DNA of 64,000 nt from Catenibacillus scindens (GCF_014202115.1 NZ_JACHFW010000008.1:1-64000), one strand, 5' to 3'; positions 26,143-35,638 are shown, counted from the stretch's first letter. The notes: a model not told the origin generated them from the letters alone. Program-made: numbers and translations.

Positions 26143-27129
26143 TTGAAAAAATATCTTCTTCCTGTTATTTTTTTTCTCATCCTTCTGATTACCCTCCCAT
26201 CAATCTGCGCGCAAGGCGCCCGTTTTGGGCTTACACTTTGGTTTAACACCATCATTCCCACCCTTTTTCCTTTTATTCTTATGACAAACCTTCTCCGGGA
26301 TCTTCATGGCATTGACTTTCTGGAGAGAATTTTCGCTCCGATAATTACACGGCTTTTTAAGACAGACAAAAGTGGAGCTTACCCGGTAGTCCTCGGTTTT
26401 TTGTGCGGCTATCCTATGGGCGCTAAAGCTGTGTCCGACAGCTATTCCCTTGGCCGGATCAGCCAAAGACAGGCACTCTATCTCCTCACCTTTGTCAACA
26501 ATCCAAGCCCGGTATATATGATCAGCTATGTTGCCGACTTTACTCTGAACAGCTCAAGGCTGGCCCTGTGGATCGTTGCCGTTTCTCTTATAAGCTCCCT
26601 TGTGGCGGCCCGGCTCATTCACCCTTTTTTTACCCGGACTTTGCCATGGGAGAGGAAGCCGCGCAAAGCTCAGTCCCTGACTCTGAAAGCTCAGTCGGCA
26701 GATCATTTGCCAGACCAAAATGCGCATGTCCAAAAAAATGACACAGCCTCCGGAAATCTGTTGGATACATCTATTGTCAGTGCCTGCGAATTGCTTGTAA
26801 AAATTGGCGGATACATGATCCTCTTTTCCATTCTCTCCCAATGCATCGCCGCCATTCCCGGAATCTCTCCTCTGGCCGCCGGTCTTATCGCCGGTCTCCT
26901 GGAACAGACCACCGGCCTTGGACTTTTACAGCAGATGCGGCTGCCTCTGGAAATAAAAACAGTCCTCGCCATGGGATTTATATGCTTTGGCGGTCTGTCC
27001 ATACTGGCACAAACTTCAAGCGTCATCCACAGGCAAGGACTGTCTGTTAAATACTGTATTCTGGGAAAAATTCTGACTGCGTTTTTGGCTATGGCTCTGA
27101 TGACCGCTGTGCTGACTTTCACAGGGTAG
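26143..27129 (+). CDS. ylbJ: Sporulation integral membrane protein YlbJ-like
   Basis: A 328-residue membrane protein of the nucleoside-recognition/gate-domain family, with about eight hydrophobic segments. Conserved features are WFNTIIPTLFPFILMTNLL, GFLCGYPMGAKAVSDSY and FVNNPSPVYMISYV. In Bacillus the ylbJ gene is needed for efficient sporulation and lies near ylbM and coaD, as here. The start is TTG 26143 with GGGAGG upstream; no earlier ATG exists. It ends close to the convergent gene at 27159. Confidence 0.85.
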   Translation: MKKYLLPVIFFLILLITLPSICAQGARFGLTLWFNTIIPTLFPFILMTNLLRDLHGIDFLERIFAPIITRLFKTDKSGAYPVVLGFLCGYPMGAKAVSDSYSLGRISQRQALYLLTFVNNPSPVYMISYVADFTLNSSRLALWIVAVSLISSLVAARLIHPFFTRTLPWERKPRKAQSLTLKAQSADHLPDQNAHVQKNDTASGNLLDTSIVSACELLVKIGGYMILFSILSQCIAAIPGISPLAAGLIAGLLEQTTGLGLLQQMRLPLEIKTVLAMGFICFGGLSILAQTSSVIHRQGLSVKYCILGKILTAFLAMALMTAVLTFTG

Positions 27130-27158
27130 CACTAAAAGCCCCCTATGTACCTGTCACA

Positions 27159-27902
27159 TCAGTCGATATCATCATAATCAAATTCGTCATCGGAGAAGTC
27201 ATCATCGTCATCGTCCACCACAGGCTCAGACTTTGACGCAGCCGCTGCTCTGGACGAAGGTCTTTCTTCCTGTTCCGGCTCTTCATACACCGGCTCAGTA
27301 ATAGCAGATTCTTCAACCGCAGACATATCCACAGACGGCACAGCCTCGCTGGACACAGAGGCTGAAAGCTGGCTCTCCAGAGCGTCTTTATTGCTGACAA
27401 GGATATCGTAGTTATAGGAAAGGCCGTCGATGAGCGCCTGGGAATTAGCCTTAGCGCCTTCCAGTGTGCGGCCTACAATCGTCTCAAGATTTGTGATCAG
27501 CTCCTGGGTATACTCCAGAGCACTGCGGCGAATACCTTCCGCATCTTCGTTAGCCGCGTTAATGGTTGCCTCAGCCTGGGCATTGGCGTTATTCATAACT
27601 TCCTCCGCTCTCTCATAAGCCTTCAGCATGATCTCATGCTCTTCCACAAGAGAATTGGTGTAGGCCGTTGTCTCTTCCACCATCTTTTCGGCCTGGGCCT
27701 GGGCGTCGCTGATGATTTTATCCCGGTTGGCAATGATCTTCTGATAACGTTTGATCTCCTCCGGAGTCTTTAATCTCAGCTCTGTGAGCAGCTCATATAA
27801 CTCATCTTTAGGCACGATTACCTTGGACTGGGAAAAAGGCTGTGGTTTACAGCTCTCAATAAATTCTTCAATTTCATCAATTAACTGTTCAATTCTGCTC
27901 AT
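27159..27902 (-). CDS. Coiled-coil protein with acidic tail, conserved next to coaD, function unknown
   Basis: A 247-residue soluble protein. Residues about 1-50 are predicted globular/helical (IEQLIDEIEEFIESC). Residues about 55-180 form long Ala/Glu-rich helices (DAQAQAEKMVEETTAY, NNANAQAEATINAANEDAEG) resembling DivIVA or ATP synthase b-type coiled coils. The end is a low-complexity tail with a run of Asp (VVDDDDDDFSDDEFDYDDID). It lies 24 bp after coaD and is probably cotranscribed. Similar Lachnospiraceae proteins occur beside coaD; a role in division or septum-linked scaffolding is only a guess. Confidence 0.65.
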   Translation of the reverse strand: MSRIEQLIDEIEEFIESCKPQPFSQSKVIVPKDELYELLTELRLKTPEEIKRYQKIIANRDKIISDAQAQAEKMVEETTAYTNSLVEEHEIMLKAYERAEEVMNNANAQAEATINAANEDAEGIRRSALEYTQELITNLETIVGRTLEGAKANSQALIDGLSYNYDILVSNKDALESQLSASVSSEAVPSVDMSAVEESAITEPVYEEPEQEERPSSRAAAASKSEPVVDDDDDDFSDDEFDYDDID

Positions 27903-27926
27903 ACTTGCTTCTCCTTTACCTGCACA

Positions 27927-28418
27927 TTACTTTCTATCTACACAGTTGTACTTTTCTTTTAATTTCTCCGCCACATAAGGTGGAACAAAGGCGGAAATGT
28001 CTCCGTTTTGGGAGGCATACTCCCGGACAACACTGGAACTCAAATAGGAATACTGGACATTGGTCACAAGAAAAACAGTATCCATTGTGGGACAGACAAT
28101 ACGGTTGGACTGAGCCCACTGAAGCTCATACTCGAAATCCGTCACCGCCCGAAGGCCGCGGACAACGATGGCAGCGTTGCACTCAACAACAAAGTCCACA
28201 AGAAGCCCCTCAAAATAGCGGATCTCAACATTCGGGATTTCCCCACATACTTCCTTTAACATATTAACACGTTCCTGGGCAGAAAACAACGGCGTTTTTG
28301 CACTATTATGTAAAACACCAATAATCAGCCGGTCCACCATGGCGGCTGCTCTCTTTATAATATCGATATGACCATTAGTCACCGGGTCAAAGCTACCGGG
28401 ATAAACGGCTATGCGCAT
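27927..28418 (-). CDS. coaD: Pantetheine-phosphate adenylyltransferase
   Basis: A 163-residue enzyme for the fourth step of coenzyme A synthesis (4'-phosphopantetheine plus ATP to dephospho-CoA). The N-terminus IAVYPGSFDPVTNGHIDII holds the nucleotidyltransferase TxGH motif; RGLRAVTDFEYE and YSYLSSSVVRE are the family's substrate and ATP motifs. ATG 28418 is the family start, 10 bp after rsmD; the longer open frame to 28745 lies inside rsmD and is not real. Confidence 0.95.
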   Translation of the reverse strand: MRIAVYPGSFDPVTNGHIDIIKRAAAMVDRLIIGVLHNSAKTPLFSAQERVNMLKEVCGEIPNVEIRYFEGLLVDFVVECNAAIVVRGLRAVTDFEYELQWAQSNRIVCPTMDTVFLVTNVQYSYLSSSVVREYASQNGDISAFVPPYVAEKLKEKYNCVDRK

Positions 28419-28428
28419 AATCTTTACC

Positions 28429-28983
28429 TCATTTTTTCTCAATAAACATATGTTTATTGGTTTTGTATATCTTTTCCTTATATATATGCAGAGATAGATC
28501 CTCCACATAGTCAAAGGATGTATGAAGATCCGCCTCCACAACGATAATAGTATATTCATCGACGAGGCAGGAATGTGCCAGATATTCCAGGACACTTCTC
28601 TCAAGGTTCTTCCCATAGGGAGGATCCATAAAAATAATATCAAACGGCTGTCCTTCCCGCTCCAGCAGTCGCAGGACTGACAACACATCCTTGCGCAAAA
28701 CTCTGCCGTAATCCTGCAGATGTGTAAACTGAAGATTCTCTTCAATACAATCGGCGGCTTTTGACATCTGCTCTGCGAAAATAGCGGTCTTAGCCCCCCT
28801 GCTCAGGGCCTCTATACCAATGGCTCCGCTTCCCGCAAAAAGATCCAGGAAACGGCAATCTGCCACATAGGGAGCCAGCACATTAAATAAAGTCTCTTTA
28901 ATTCGGTCTGTCGTAGGTCTAGTCTCCATCCCGTCAATGGTTTTAAGCGGCAGATGTCTTGCTTTTCCCGCAATAACTCTCAT
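28429..28983 (-). CDS. rsmD: 16S rRNA (guanine966-N2)-methyltransferase
   Basis: A 184-residue Rossmann-fold methyltransferase that modifies G966 of 16S rRNA. Motifs: MRVIAGKARHLPL start, RPTTDRIKETLFN, SAM-binding FLDLFAGSGAIGIEALSRGA and catalytic DPPYG (IIFMDPPYGKNLE). ATG 28983 is preceded by AGAGG; an in-frame ATG at 29001 has no ribosome site. First gene of rsmD-coaD-coiled-coil gene. A half copy of the palindromic repeat lies just upstream. Confidence 0.93.
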   Translation of the reverse strand: MRVIAGKARHLPLKTIDGMETRPTTDRIKETLFNVLAPYVADCRFLDLFAGSGAIGIEALSRGAKTAIFAEQMSKAADCIEENLQFTHLQDYGRVLRKDVLSVLRLLEREGQPFDIIFMDPPYGKNLERSVLEYLAHSCLVDEYTIIVVEADLHTSFDYVEDLSLHIYKEKIYKTNKHMFIEKK

Positions 28984-29008
28984 AATCTCCTCTTTTCCCA
29001 TATGGCAC

Positions 29009-29056
29009 AGTTAGTAACAGTTTTTGTCCACCCAGCTCTGATGGCTGAACTGTTAC
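29009..29056. repeat. Interspersed palindromic repeat, half copy C, upstream of rsmD
   Basis: GTCCACCCAGCTCTGATGGC followed by TGAACTGTTAC (29026-29056) matches the right half of the full copy at 5192-5223 almost base for base. A GTAACAG lies on its left at about 29014-29020. Confidence 0.6.
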
Positions 29057-29130
29057 CACAGTCATATTATGCCGTCTGAAATATGCTATTTCTATTTTAT
29101 TCTACTTCCTTCATTTGTCAAGACTTTACC

Positions 29131-29204
29131 GAAAAAAAAGCAGGGCAGTTTCTATCCCCGTCTCCAAAAATCTCTGTTTTTGGTGAGGATTTCCCTGTCC
29201 TGCT
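29131..29204 (-). terminator. Terminator of the GH43 gene
   Basis: On the minus strand AGCAGGACAG pairs with CTGCCCTGCT around an internal CCAAAAA/TTTTTGG hairpin, followed by eight T. Confidence 0.7.
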
Positions 29205-29214
29205 TCCCCTAAGC

Positions 29215-30852
29215 TTACCGGCTTATCTTTTCATAAGAAAACCAGTCAAAAGCCGCGCTGTTATCGCTCATCTGTCCATTGCCGCTGGCAAACATGCCAA
29301 CATATGTGCCGACCATGCCGCCGACGATCTCTGGATTGATCACCCTGGCATCAGCATTTTCATAGATACATGTCATAGTGACACCGTCGCCATAGTAGAA
29401 ATCGCACCGCTGCCCCCGAACCTTTACCCCGATAACTACTTTCCCGCCGGAATATTCCACGCAGGCAAGCTCCTGTTGATGGCGGGTGTATGTAAATCCG
29501 GGCACATGGGGCGGAACCTTAAAGTCCGCAGTATTGACGACCAGGCGAAGAATCTGACGGCCGTCCGAGGTGGCCCGCTCCAGGCGCATCTGATGGCCGC
29601 TGGCCTGCATAATCACCAGACCTGCCGTGTCATTTTCTTCCGGAACAAATTCCATCTCCATGAAAACATCAAAATCAATATCTGTCTGCCGGCGTCCCAC
29701 GAAACTTACGGTATTCTCCGGATCTGTAATTTTCGGACGGTCACGCAGAGGCTTCAGCGGATCACAAATCCCCCGCTTAAAGCACTTTAAAATGAGGCGG
29801 CTATCACCGATGGAATAAAAATCGCCGTAGGGTGTTCCCCAGAAATTCCAGACAAAGTCTAAGGTGTCCTTATCAAAATCATCTTTTGCCGGCGCCTGAG
29901 GGTAAGGTGTCCACGGCAAAGTCTCATCTGCCGGATATTCCCAGTCAACTTTTCCGCTTCCCGGAGAAAATACAGGCCAGTCCCGCTCCCAGATCACCGG
30001 GCATATGTAAGTCTCACGTCCCAGGTTTTTGTGCTGACCCTCAATAATCCTGGACGCCAGCATTACCGCGTACCATTTGCCGGAAGGCGTCTGGACAAGA
30101 TCAGCGTGACCTACATTATCAATGGGATAGCCAAAGCCAAACTGACGGTGTGTCATCACCGGATTGGCCGGATTGCCTTCATACCATCCAAAAAGTGTCT
30201 TGCTTCTGGCCACAGTTACCGCATGATAATGTTCTGTGCCGCCCTCAGCGATAATCAGATAGTAATAATCACCCACTTTATAAATATGAGGTGCCTCCGG
30301 GGATGTGGCTACTCTCAGGGCACAGTCCCAGATCGTTGCCGGCTCTCCCACCGTCTTCATTGTCTCAATATCAAATTCACAAATCCAGATACCCCGATCC
30401 ATAGTGCCGTCAGCTCTGGCTACCACATTGCCTGTTCCAAGGACATAGGCTTTTCCGTCATCGTCAAAAAACAAAGAGGCGTCGATCCCAGGGACATCAT
30501 CCAGCCAGTGAGGCTGTGACCATGGCCCTGCGGGATCTTTCGCGGTTACAATAAAGTTGCCTTTATCGCAGAAATTAGCGTTAATGATATAATAAAGTCC
30601 GTTGTGGTAGCGGATCGTTGGCGCCATAACGCCTCCCGCTACAATATTAGCCTCCACATAAAAACCATTTTCTTTGGTCATGGCATAGCCGATCTGCTCC
30701 CAGTTGGCCAAATCTTTGCTGTGAAAAACAGGAATTCCCGGATACATCTCGAAACTGGAGCAGATCATGTAGAAATCATCCCCTACCCGGCAGATGGAAG
30801 GGTCCGGATAAAATCCTGGTAAAATAGGATTTTTAATCATATGTTGGGACAT
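29215..30852 (-). CDS. GH43 glycoside hydrolase (beta-xylosidase / arabinofuranosidase type)
   Basis: A 545-residue cytoplasmic enzyme without signal peptide. The N-terminal five-bladed propeller shows the family start NPILPGFYPDPSICRVGDDFYM (catalytic base Asp in YPDPS), a central GIDASLFFDDDGKAY (the pKa-tuning Asp) and SPEAPHIYK (acid Glu). The C-terminal beta-sandwich (about 330-540, DUF1349/XynB-like) is typical of xylan side-chain or xylo-oligosaccharide hydrolases. ATG 30852 follows AGGAGG; the GTG frame to 30873 overlaps that site. No transporter sits next to it. Substrate not determined by sequence. Confidence 0.88.
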   Translation of the reverse strand: MSQHMIKNPILPGFYPDPSICRVGDDFYMICSSFEMYPGIPVFHSKDLANWEQIGYAMTKENGFYVEANIVAGGVMAPTIRYHNGLYYIINANFCDKGNFIVTAKDPAGPWSQPHWLDDVPGIDASLFFDDDGKAYVLGTGNVVARADGTMDRGIWICEFDIETMKTVGEPATIWDCALRVATSPEAPHIYKVGDYYYLIIAEGGTEHYHAVTVARSKTLFGWYEGNPANPVMTHRQFGFGYPIDNVGHADLVQTPSGKWYAVMLASRIIEGQHKNLGRETYICPVIWERDWPVFSPGSGKVDWEYPADETLPWTPYPQAPAKDDFDKDTLDFVWNFWGTPYGDFYSIGDSRLILKCFKRGICDPLKPLRDRPKITDPENTVSFVGRRQTDIDFDVFMEMEFVPEENDTAGLVIMQASGHQMRLERATSDGRQILRLVVNTADFKVPPHVPGFTYTRHQQELACVEYSGGKVVIGVKVRGQRCDFYYGDGVTMTCIYENADARVINPEIVGGMVGTYVGMFASGNGQMSDNSAAFDWFSYEKISR

Positions 30853-30906
30853 TTGCGTAAACCTCCTGATCACTGATAAGAAACTATTGTTTAAAAATTC
30901 ACATTT

Positions 30907-30935
30907 ATTTTACCATTAAACTAATTAAAATTCAA
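30907..30935 (-). promoter_or_regulatory. Sigma-A promoter of the GH43 gene
   Basis: Minus strand: -35 TTGAAT (30930-30935), 17 bp, -10 TAAAAT (30907-30912), about 55 bp before the start. Confidence 0.65.
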
Positions 30936-30936
30936 C

Positions 30937-30990
30937 AAAAAAGGTACAGATAAAGACACCTTTTACAAAGGTTTCTTCACTGTACCCTTT
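30937..30990 (-). terminator. Terminator of the SASP gene
   Basis: AAAGGTACAG on the left pairs with CTGTACCCTTT on the right, enclosing a second small stem (ACCTTTT/AAAGGT). It lies downstream of the spore-protein stop and abuts the GH43 promoter. Confidence 0.65.
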
Positions 30991-31031
30991 CTGTCAGACA
31001 TTATTTCCCTTTTGGGGCAGCGTTGTCTGGA

Positions 31032-31247
31032 TTACTGAGGCATTTTTCCGGACATCTGCTCTTCCTGACGGCGAATCATCTGGCGGACCATCTCGCCGCC
31101 AACAGAGCCGTTCTGGTAAGATGTGAGATTTCCGTTATAGCCGTTAGTTAAAGGCACACCAAGTTCACTGGCCACTTCAAATTTGAATTTATCCAGCGCA
31201 GCCTTAGCTTCCGGCACCTCCGGTGTATTGGTTGAACTGTTCTTCAT
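31032..31247 (-). CDS. Alpha/beta-type small acid-soluble spore protein
   Basis: A 71-residue DNA-binding spore protein that coats and protects spore DNA and is degraded at germination. Two family hallmarks are present: the germination-protease site in KFEVASELGVPL, and the second conserved block NGSVGGEMVRQMIRRQEEQM. A good GGAGG site precedes ATG 31247. I did not find a convincing sigma-G promoter by eye. It is direct evidence that the organism, or a recent ancestor, forms endospores. Confidence 0.93.
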   Translation of the reverse strand: MKNSSTNTPEVPEAKAALDKFKFEVASELGVPLTNGYNGNLTSYQNGSVGGEMVRQMIRRQEEQMSGKMPQ

Positions 31248-31345
31248 AACCTATACCTCCTGTTTGTAGATGTCCCTGCAAGGTTTGTTTCCTGGTGACA
31301 CTATTATTATTGCCTCAACTACGGGAAATACTCTGGCAAATACTG

Positions 31346-33397
31346 TTACAAGACAAGTCCATCCCCGGCTCTGTCCATATACCGCTCCAGACGTTTTTTC
31401 AGCTCCTGTCCGGCACTGTCCCCGGTCCAGTCCTTTTCCTCAGCAAATTCCCTGGCGCTTTTTGACGCTTCTTTTAATAGGTCCATATCATTAAAAATAT
31501 CACCGATCTTAAATTCCATAATGCCGCTCTGTTTCAGGCCAAAGAGATCCCCCGGTCCCCGAAGCTTTAAATCCTCACCGGCAATATAAAAACCGTCATT
31601 GGAGCGGACTAAAACTTCCAGGCGCCTCTGGGCCTGAGGCTTATCAGAGGTATTGACAAAAATACAGTAAGACTGGGCGTCACCGCGTCCAACCCGCCCA
31701 CGAAGCTGGTGAAGCTGGGCAAGGCCGAAACGCTGGGCGTCCTCAATCATCATAACGGTGGCATTTGGCACATTTACTCCCACCTCCACCACTGTGGTGG
31801 AGACGAGAACCTGGATCTTTCCCAGGGCAAAATCTTCCATGATCCGGTTTTTTTCTTTCGGTTTCTGCTTGCCATGGAGATATTCCACAGTGACAGAATC
31901 CGGAAGAGACTCCCGCACTATTTTTGTATAATCCACCACATTTTCCCCATCCATCATCTCGCTCTCCTCCACCATAGGGCAGATAATGTAAGCCTGATGA
32001 CCCTGAGCCACCTCTTTTTCAATAAAGCGGTAGGCTGTGGCTCTGTATTTTTTTCCGACCACACAATTTTTTATTGGAAGGCGCTTTGCCGGCAGCTCAT
32101 CAATAACGGAAATATCCAGATCGCCATATAAAATCAGTGCCAGCGTGCGGGGTATAGGGGTGGCACTCATAACTAAAATATGCGGCGTCTGCCCCTTTCC
32201 AGCCAGAGACTCTCTCTGGCTGACGCCGAAACGGTGCTGTTCATCGGTGACCACAAGGCCAAGACAGTCATAGTTTACCGCCTCCTGGATCAGAGCATGG
32301 GTTCCCACAATAATATCCGCCCCGTGTCCGGCTATAGCCTCATAGGAGGCCCGCCGTTCCCTGGCTCCCATGCTCCCGGTCAGAAGCACTGTGGTCACAC
32401 CAAAAGGTTCCAATAATTTTTGGAAAGTCTCATAATGCTGTCTGGCCAGGACTTCCGTGGGAGCCATGATACAGCCTTGGTATCCGTTCTTCGCCGTCTG
32501 TAGAAGTGCCAGCGCTGCCACAATCGTCTTCCCCGAACCCACATCTCCTTGTATCAGACGATTCATCACCACCGGCGAGGCCATATCCGCCTGGATCTGA
32601 TCCCACGTCCGAAGCTGGGCACTGGTAAGATCATAAGGAAGGGAAGCAATGAGAGCATCACACTCAGAGCAGGATTCCATGACATAGTGATTTGGCGTCT
32701 GGCAGGTGTGCTGTCGTATCTGCCCCAAAGCCAGTGAAAAAATAAAAAACTCATCAAACACAAGACGCCGCCGGGCCGCCAGCATAGAGTTCCAGTCTTT
32801 TGGAAAATGAATCTGCCAAAGAGCGTAATTATATTCGGCCAGCTTATATTTTTTCCTGAGATCTTCTGGCAAAAACTCCCGGGACAAATCTACATTTTCA
32901 AGGGCCTGAGCCATAAGTCTTGAGATCAGCTTATTGCTCACGCCCTCCGTCAGCGGGTAGACAGGCTGCATCGCGTTCTGTTTCTGTTTATATTCCTCAG
33001 GGGTAAAAATTTCCGGCTGCTCGATGGTAAGACTTCCCCGCCGTACTTTCGCTGTTCCCCTGAAAATATAGGTCTCTCCTGCCTTTAAAGTATTTTTCAA
33101 ATAAGGCATATGGTACCAGGTCATATAAAGCATACGCCCCGGCCCCCGTGTCTTTACAGACACCGACGGCGTCGTTCTTCCCCGGCTTACCGCCGGCGGT
33201 CCGCTAAGTGTACAAACTACCGCGGCTGTTTTGCCTTCTTCCACCTGTTCCGGAAAAACAGGCTCTCCATAAATATCATAATTTCTCGGATAATATTCTA
33301 GCAGATCCGCAACAGTAAAAATATTCAGGCGCGCCAGCATCTGCCGGGTCTTCTCTCCCACGCCTTTAAGCTGGGCAATATCACTGTATAATTCCAT
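31346..33397 (-). CDS. recG: ATP-dependent DNA helicase RecG
   Basis: A 683-residue helicase that remodels stalled forks and recombination intermediates. An N-terminal wedge/OB domain (about 55-165) is followed by two RecA-like lobes: Walker A GDVGSGKT (about 284-291), motif II DEQH (VVTDEQHRFGVSQRE), VMSATPIPRTLAL, then STTVVEVGVNVPNA and the motif VI QLRGRVGRG. A C-terminal TRG hook region is present. It starts directly after the yloV stop (33398), as in the yloU-yloV-recG operon of Bacillus. Confidence 0.95.
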   Translation of the reverse strand: MELYSDIAQLKGVGEKTRQMLARLNIFTVADLLEYYPRNYDIYGEPVFPEQVEEGKTAAVVCTLSGPPAVSRGRTTPSVSVKTRGPGRMLYMTWYHMPYLKNTLKAGETYIFRGTAKVRRGSLTIEQPEIFTPEEYKQKQNAMQPVYPLTEGVSNKLISRLMAQALENVDLSREFLPEDLRKKYKLAEYNYALWQIHFPKDWNSMLAARRRLVFDEFFIFSLALGQIRQHTCQTPNHYVMESCSECDALIASLPYDLTSAQLRTWDQIQADMASPVVMNRLIQGDVGSGKTIVAALALLQTAKNGYQGCIMAPTEVLARQHYETFQKLLEPFGVTTVLLTGSMGARERRASYEAIAGHGADIIVGTHALIQEAVNYDCLGLVVTDEQHRFGVSQRESLAGKGQTPHILVMSATPIPRTLALILYGDLDISVIDELPAKRLPIKNCVVGKKYRATAYRFIEKEVAQGHQAYIICPMVEESEMMDGENVVDYTKIVRESLPDSVTVEYLHGKQKPKEKNRIMEDFALGKIQVLVSTTVVEVGVNVPNATVMMIEDAQRFGLAQLHQLRGRVGRGDAQSYCIFVNTSDKPQAQRRLEVLVRSNDGFYIAGEDLKLRGPGDLFGLKQSGIMEFKIGDIFNDMDLLKEASKSAREFAEEKDWTGDSAGQELKKRLERYMDRAGDGLVL

Positions 33398-35095
33398 TTA
33401 TTCTACAGACACAATATAGTAATAAATGGGCTGTCCGCCGCTCTGAACTTCCACGTCACAGTCCGGATATCTGGATTCTACCTTTTCAGCGAGAGCTGCG
33501 GCGCCCTCTTCTGTCACATCCTGACCATAGTAAATACTGATCAGTTCAGCGTCCACATCCATCATGGCGTCAATAAGGTCGGCTGTGGTTTTGGCAATGT
33601 CTTGACCTACGGCCATAATACCGCTGTCACCGATGCCCATAATGTCGCCCTCTTTAATGGTCTTATCATCAATCACTGTATCACGGACCGCATAAGTCAC
33701 CTGGCCGGACCGCACAGCAGACATCTCCTGGGTCATGCGCGCCTCATTCTCGCTGGATGGCTGTCCCGGAACATAGTTGATCAGAGCGGTAATCCCCTGA
33801 GGGATGGTCTTTGACGGGATAACAATGATCTCCTTATCTTTCGTCAGTGACTGAGCCTGCTGAGCCGCCAGGATAATGTTTTTATTGTTAGGCAGTATAT
33901 AGATGGTATCCGCATTGACCTGGTCAATGGCATTAAGCATATCCTCCGTGCTGGGGTTCATAGTCTGTCCGCCTTCAATAATATAGTCCACGCCAAGCCC
34001 GGTAAAAATCTCGCTTAATCCATCGCCGACGCTGACACTGATAAAACCGCACTCTTTTCTTGGCTGATCCTTGGCCTGAGCCTTCGCCTGATCTTCCTCA
34101 AGCTGCCGGGCCGCGGCGCTCTCGGCGTCTTTGATGACTTTCTCCTGATGTTCCTCCCTCATGTTGTCGATCTTCATACTGGTGAGGGAGCCATAGCTTA
34201 ATCCCTTCTGAATAGCAAGTCCCGGATCATTGGTATGTACGTGGACTTTGACGATATCGTCCAGCCATACACAGACAATAGAATCACCGATGGATGACAG
34301 GTAAGCTTTAAACTCCCGCTCTCTATCCTCATTAAAGGGCTTTTCAAGCATTATAATAAACTCAGTACAATAGCCAAATTTAATATCCGCTGTGTCAATA
34401 TCTTCCCGAGCAGATCCCACAGCCGCCAAACGCTCATCTTTCGATACTGCAGGCTCATCAAAAGACAGATCTGTCTCCTTGCCGATCAGGCAATCATAAG
34501 CGCCTTTAAGGACTTCCATAAGCCCCTGCCCGCCGGAATCCACAACACCGGCCTGTTTGAGAACCGGAAGAAGTTCCGGTGTCTGGGAGAGAACATAGTC
34601 CCCGTGTTCAAGGACAATTTTAAGGCCTTCCTCAAGATCGTCACAGTCAATAGCCACTTCCTGGATCTTATCAGCCATTCCCCTGGCTACAGTGAGAATG
34701 GTTCCCTCCTTGGGTTTCATAACCGCCTTGTAAGCGGTCTCTGTAGCTCTGGCAAAGGCATCGGCCATAACAGACATGGTGATCTGGTCACAGTCCCGGA
34801 TCTCCTTTGTAAAACCCCTGAAAAGCTGAGACAAAATGACGCCTGAGTTTCCTCTCGCACCTCTGAGAGCGCCCATAGATATGGCCTTGGCCAGATTATC
34901 CATGGTCGGCTCGGCAATCTGGCGCACTTCCTTAGCCGCCGCCATAATAGTCAGTGTCATATTCGTTCCCGTATCGCCGTCAGGCACAGGAAAAACATTC
35001 AGCTCGTTGATCCACTCCTTTTTCTTTTCAATTCTATTGGCTCCCGCAAGAAACATCTTCTGAAGCATTCCGGCATCCAATATTTCGATAGCCAC
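33398..35095 (-). CDS. DAK2 (DhaL)-domain protein YloV, fatty acid kinase FakA-like
   Basis: A 565-residue protein. The N-terminal DhaL domain (about 10-200) binds ATP and Mg: NVFPVPDGDTGTNMTLT has the metal-binding Asp cluster, and GALRGARGNSGVILSQL is the phosphate loop. A middle region and a C-terminal DAK1_2 domain (about 330-560) follow. In Firmicutes this kinase works with DegV-like FakB proteins to phosphorylate fatty acids for phospholipid synthesis; the FakB partner is not in the window. It overlaps no gene and lies 27 bp after yloU. Confidence 0.88.
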   Translation of the reverse strand: MAIEILDAGMLQKMFLAGANRIEKKKEWINELNVFPVPDGDTGTNMTLTIMAAAKEVRQIAEPTMDNLAKAISMGALRGARGNSGVILSQLFRGFTKEIRDCDQITMSVMADAFARATETAYKAVMKPKEGTILTVARGMADKIQEVAIDCDDLEEGLKIVLEHGDYVLSQTPELLPVLKQAGVVDSGGQGLMEVLKGAYDCLIGKETDLSFDEPAVSKDERLAAVGSAREDIDTADIKFGYCTEFIIMLEKPFNEDREREFKAYLSSIGDSIVCVWLDDIVKVHVHTNDPGLAIQKGLSYGSLTSMKIDNMREEHQEKVIKDAESAAARQLEEDQAKAQAKDQPRKECGFISVSVGDGLSEIFTGLGVDYIIEGGQTMNPSTEDMLNAIDQVNADTIYILPNNKNIILAAQQAQSLTKDKEIIVIPSKTIPQGITALINYVPGQPSSENEARMTQEMSAVRSGQVTYAVRDTVIDDKTIKEGDIMGIGDSGIMAVGQDIAKTTADLIDAMMDVDAELISIYYGQDVTEEGAAALAEKVESRYPDCDVEVQSGGQPIYYYIVSVE

Positions 35096-35122
35096 TGTAA
35101 GATTCCTCCTTAAAACTTGTAA

Positions 35123-35479
35123 TTAATCAATCACCCGGACACCTTCAACAAAAACGTTGACTGTGCCTACTTTTATTCCGGTGAATTCTTCCACTTTATA
35201 GCGGACATTATTCATAAGATTATCGGCCACAGTGGCAATGCTTACACCATACGCGACAATAATATGGAAATTTATATGAAGCACATTATCTTCAATGGTA
35301 ACGTCGACGCCTTTCGCCAGACTGTCCCGCTTTAAAAGCTTCGTCAGGCCATCTTTCATACTGACCATTGCCATACCGACAATACCAAAGCACTCAATGG
35401 CCGCCAGACCGGCATATTTGGCGATAACGTCAAGATCAACATTAATCTGACCCATATCCGTAATTACTCGACCCTTCAT
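35123..35479 (-). CDS. Asp23/Gls24 family envelope stress protein (YloU)
   Basis: A 118-residue protein of the Asp23/Gls24 family (DUF322). The family pattern GQINVDLDVIAKYAGLAAIECFGIVGMA is at the N-terminus, and the HINFHIIVAYGVSIATVADNL region is central. ATG 35479 (MKGRVITDMG) has AGGAGGT; the upstream in-frame start lacks a site. First gene of the yloU-yloV-recG operon, divergent from rpmB. A TATAAT on the minus strand near 35549 may be its -10 box, but the -35 is weak. Confidence 0.88.
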   Translation of the reverse strand: MKGRVITDMGQINVDLDVIAKYAGLAAIECFGIVGMAMVSMKDGLTKLLKRDSLAKGVDVTIEDNVLHINFHIIVAYGVSIATVADNLMNNVRYKVEEFTGIKVGTVNVFVEGVRVID

Positions 35480-35609
35480 AGCTATACCTCCTGTACACAC
35501 ATTATATGTTGCCGTCCACACGCTGGACAGTAACCATCATACTTTGTATTATACCCGTTTTCTTTCAAAAAGAAAATGCTATTTTGTAATAAATTTTATC
35601 CTTTTTTAC

Positions 35610-35638
35610 TTGCAATTGCATATTTTTTCTGTTAAAAT
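35610..35638 (+). promoter_or_regulatory. Sigma-A promoter of rpmB
   Basis: -35 TTGCAA (35610-35615), 17 bp, -10 TAAAAT (35633-35638), about 52 bp upstream of rpmB. Confidence 0.65.
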
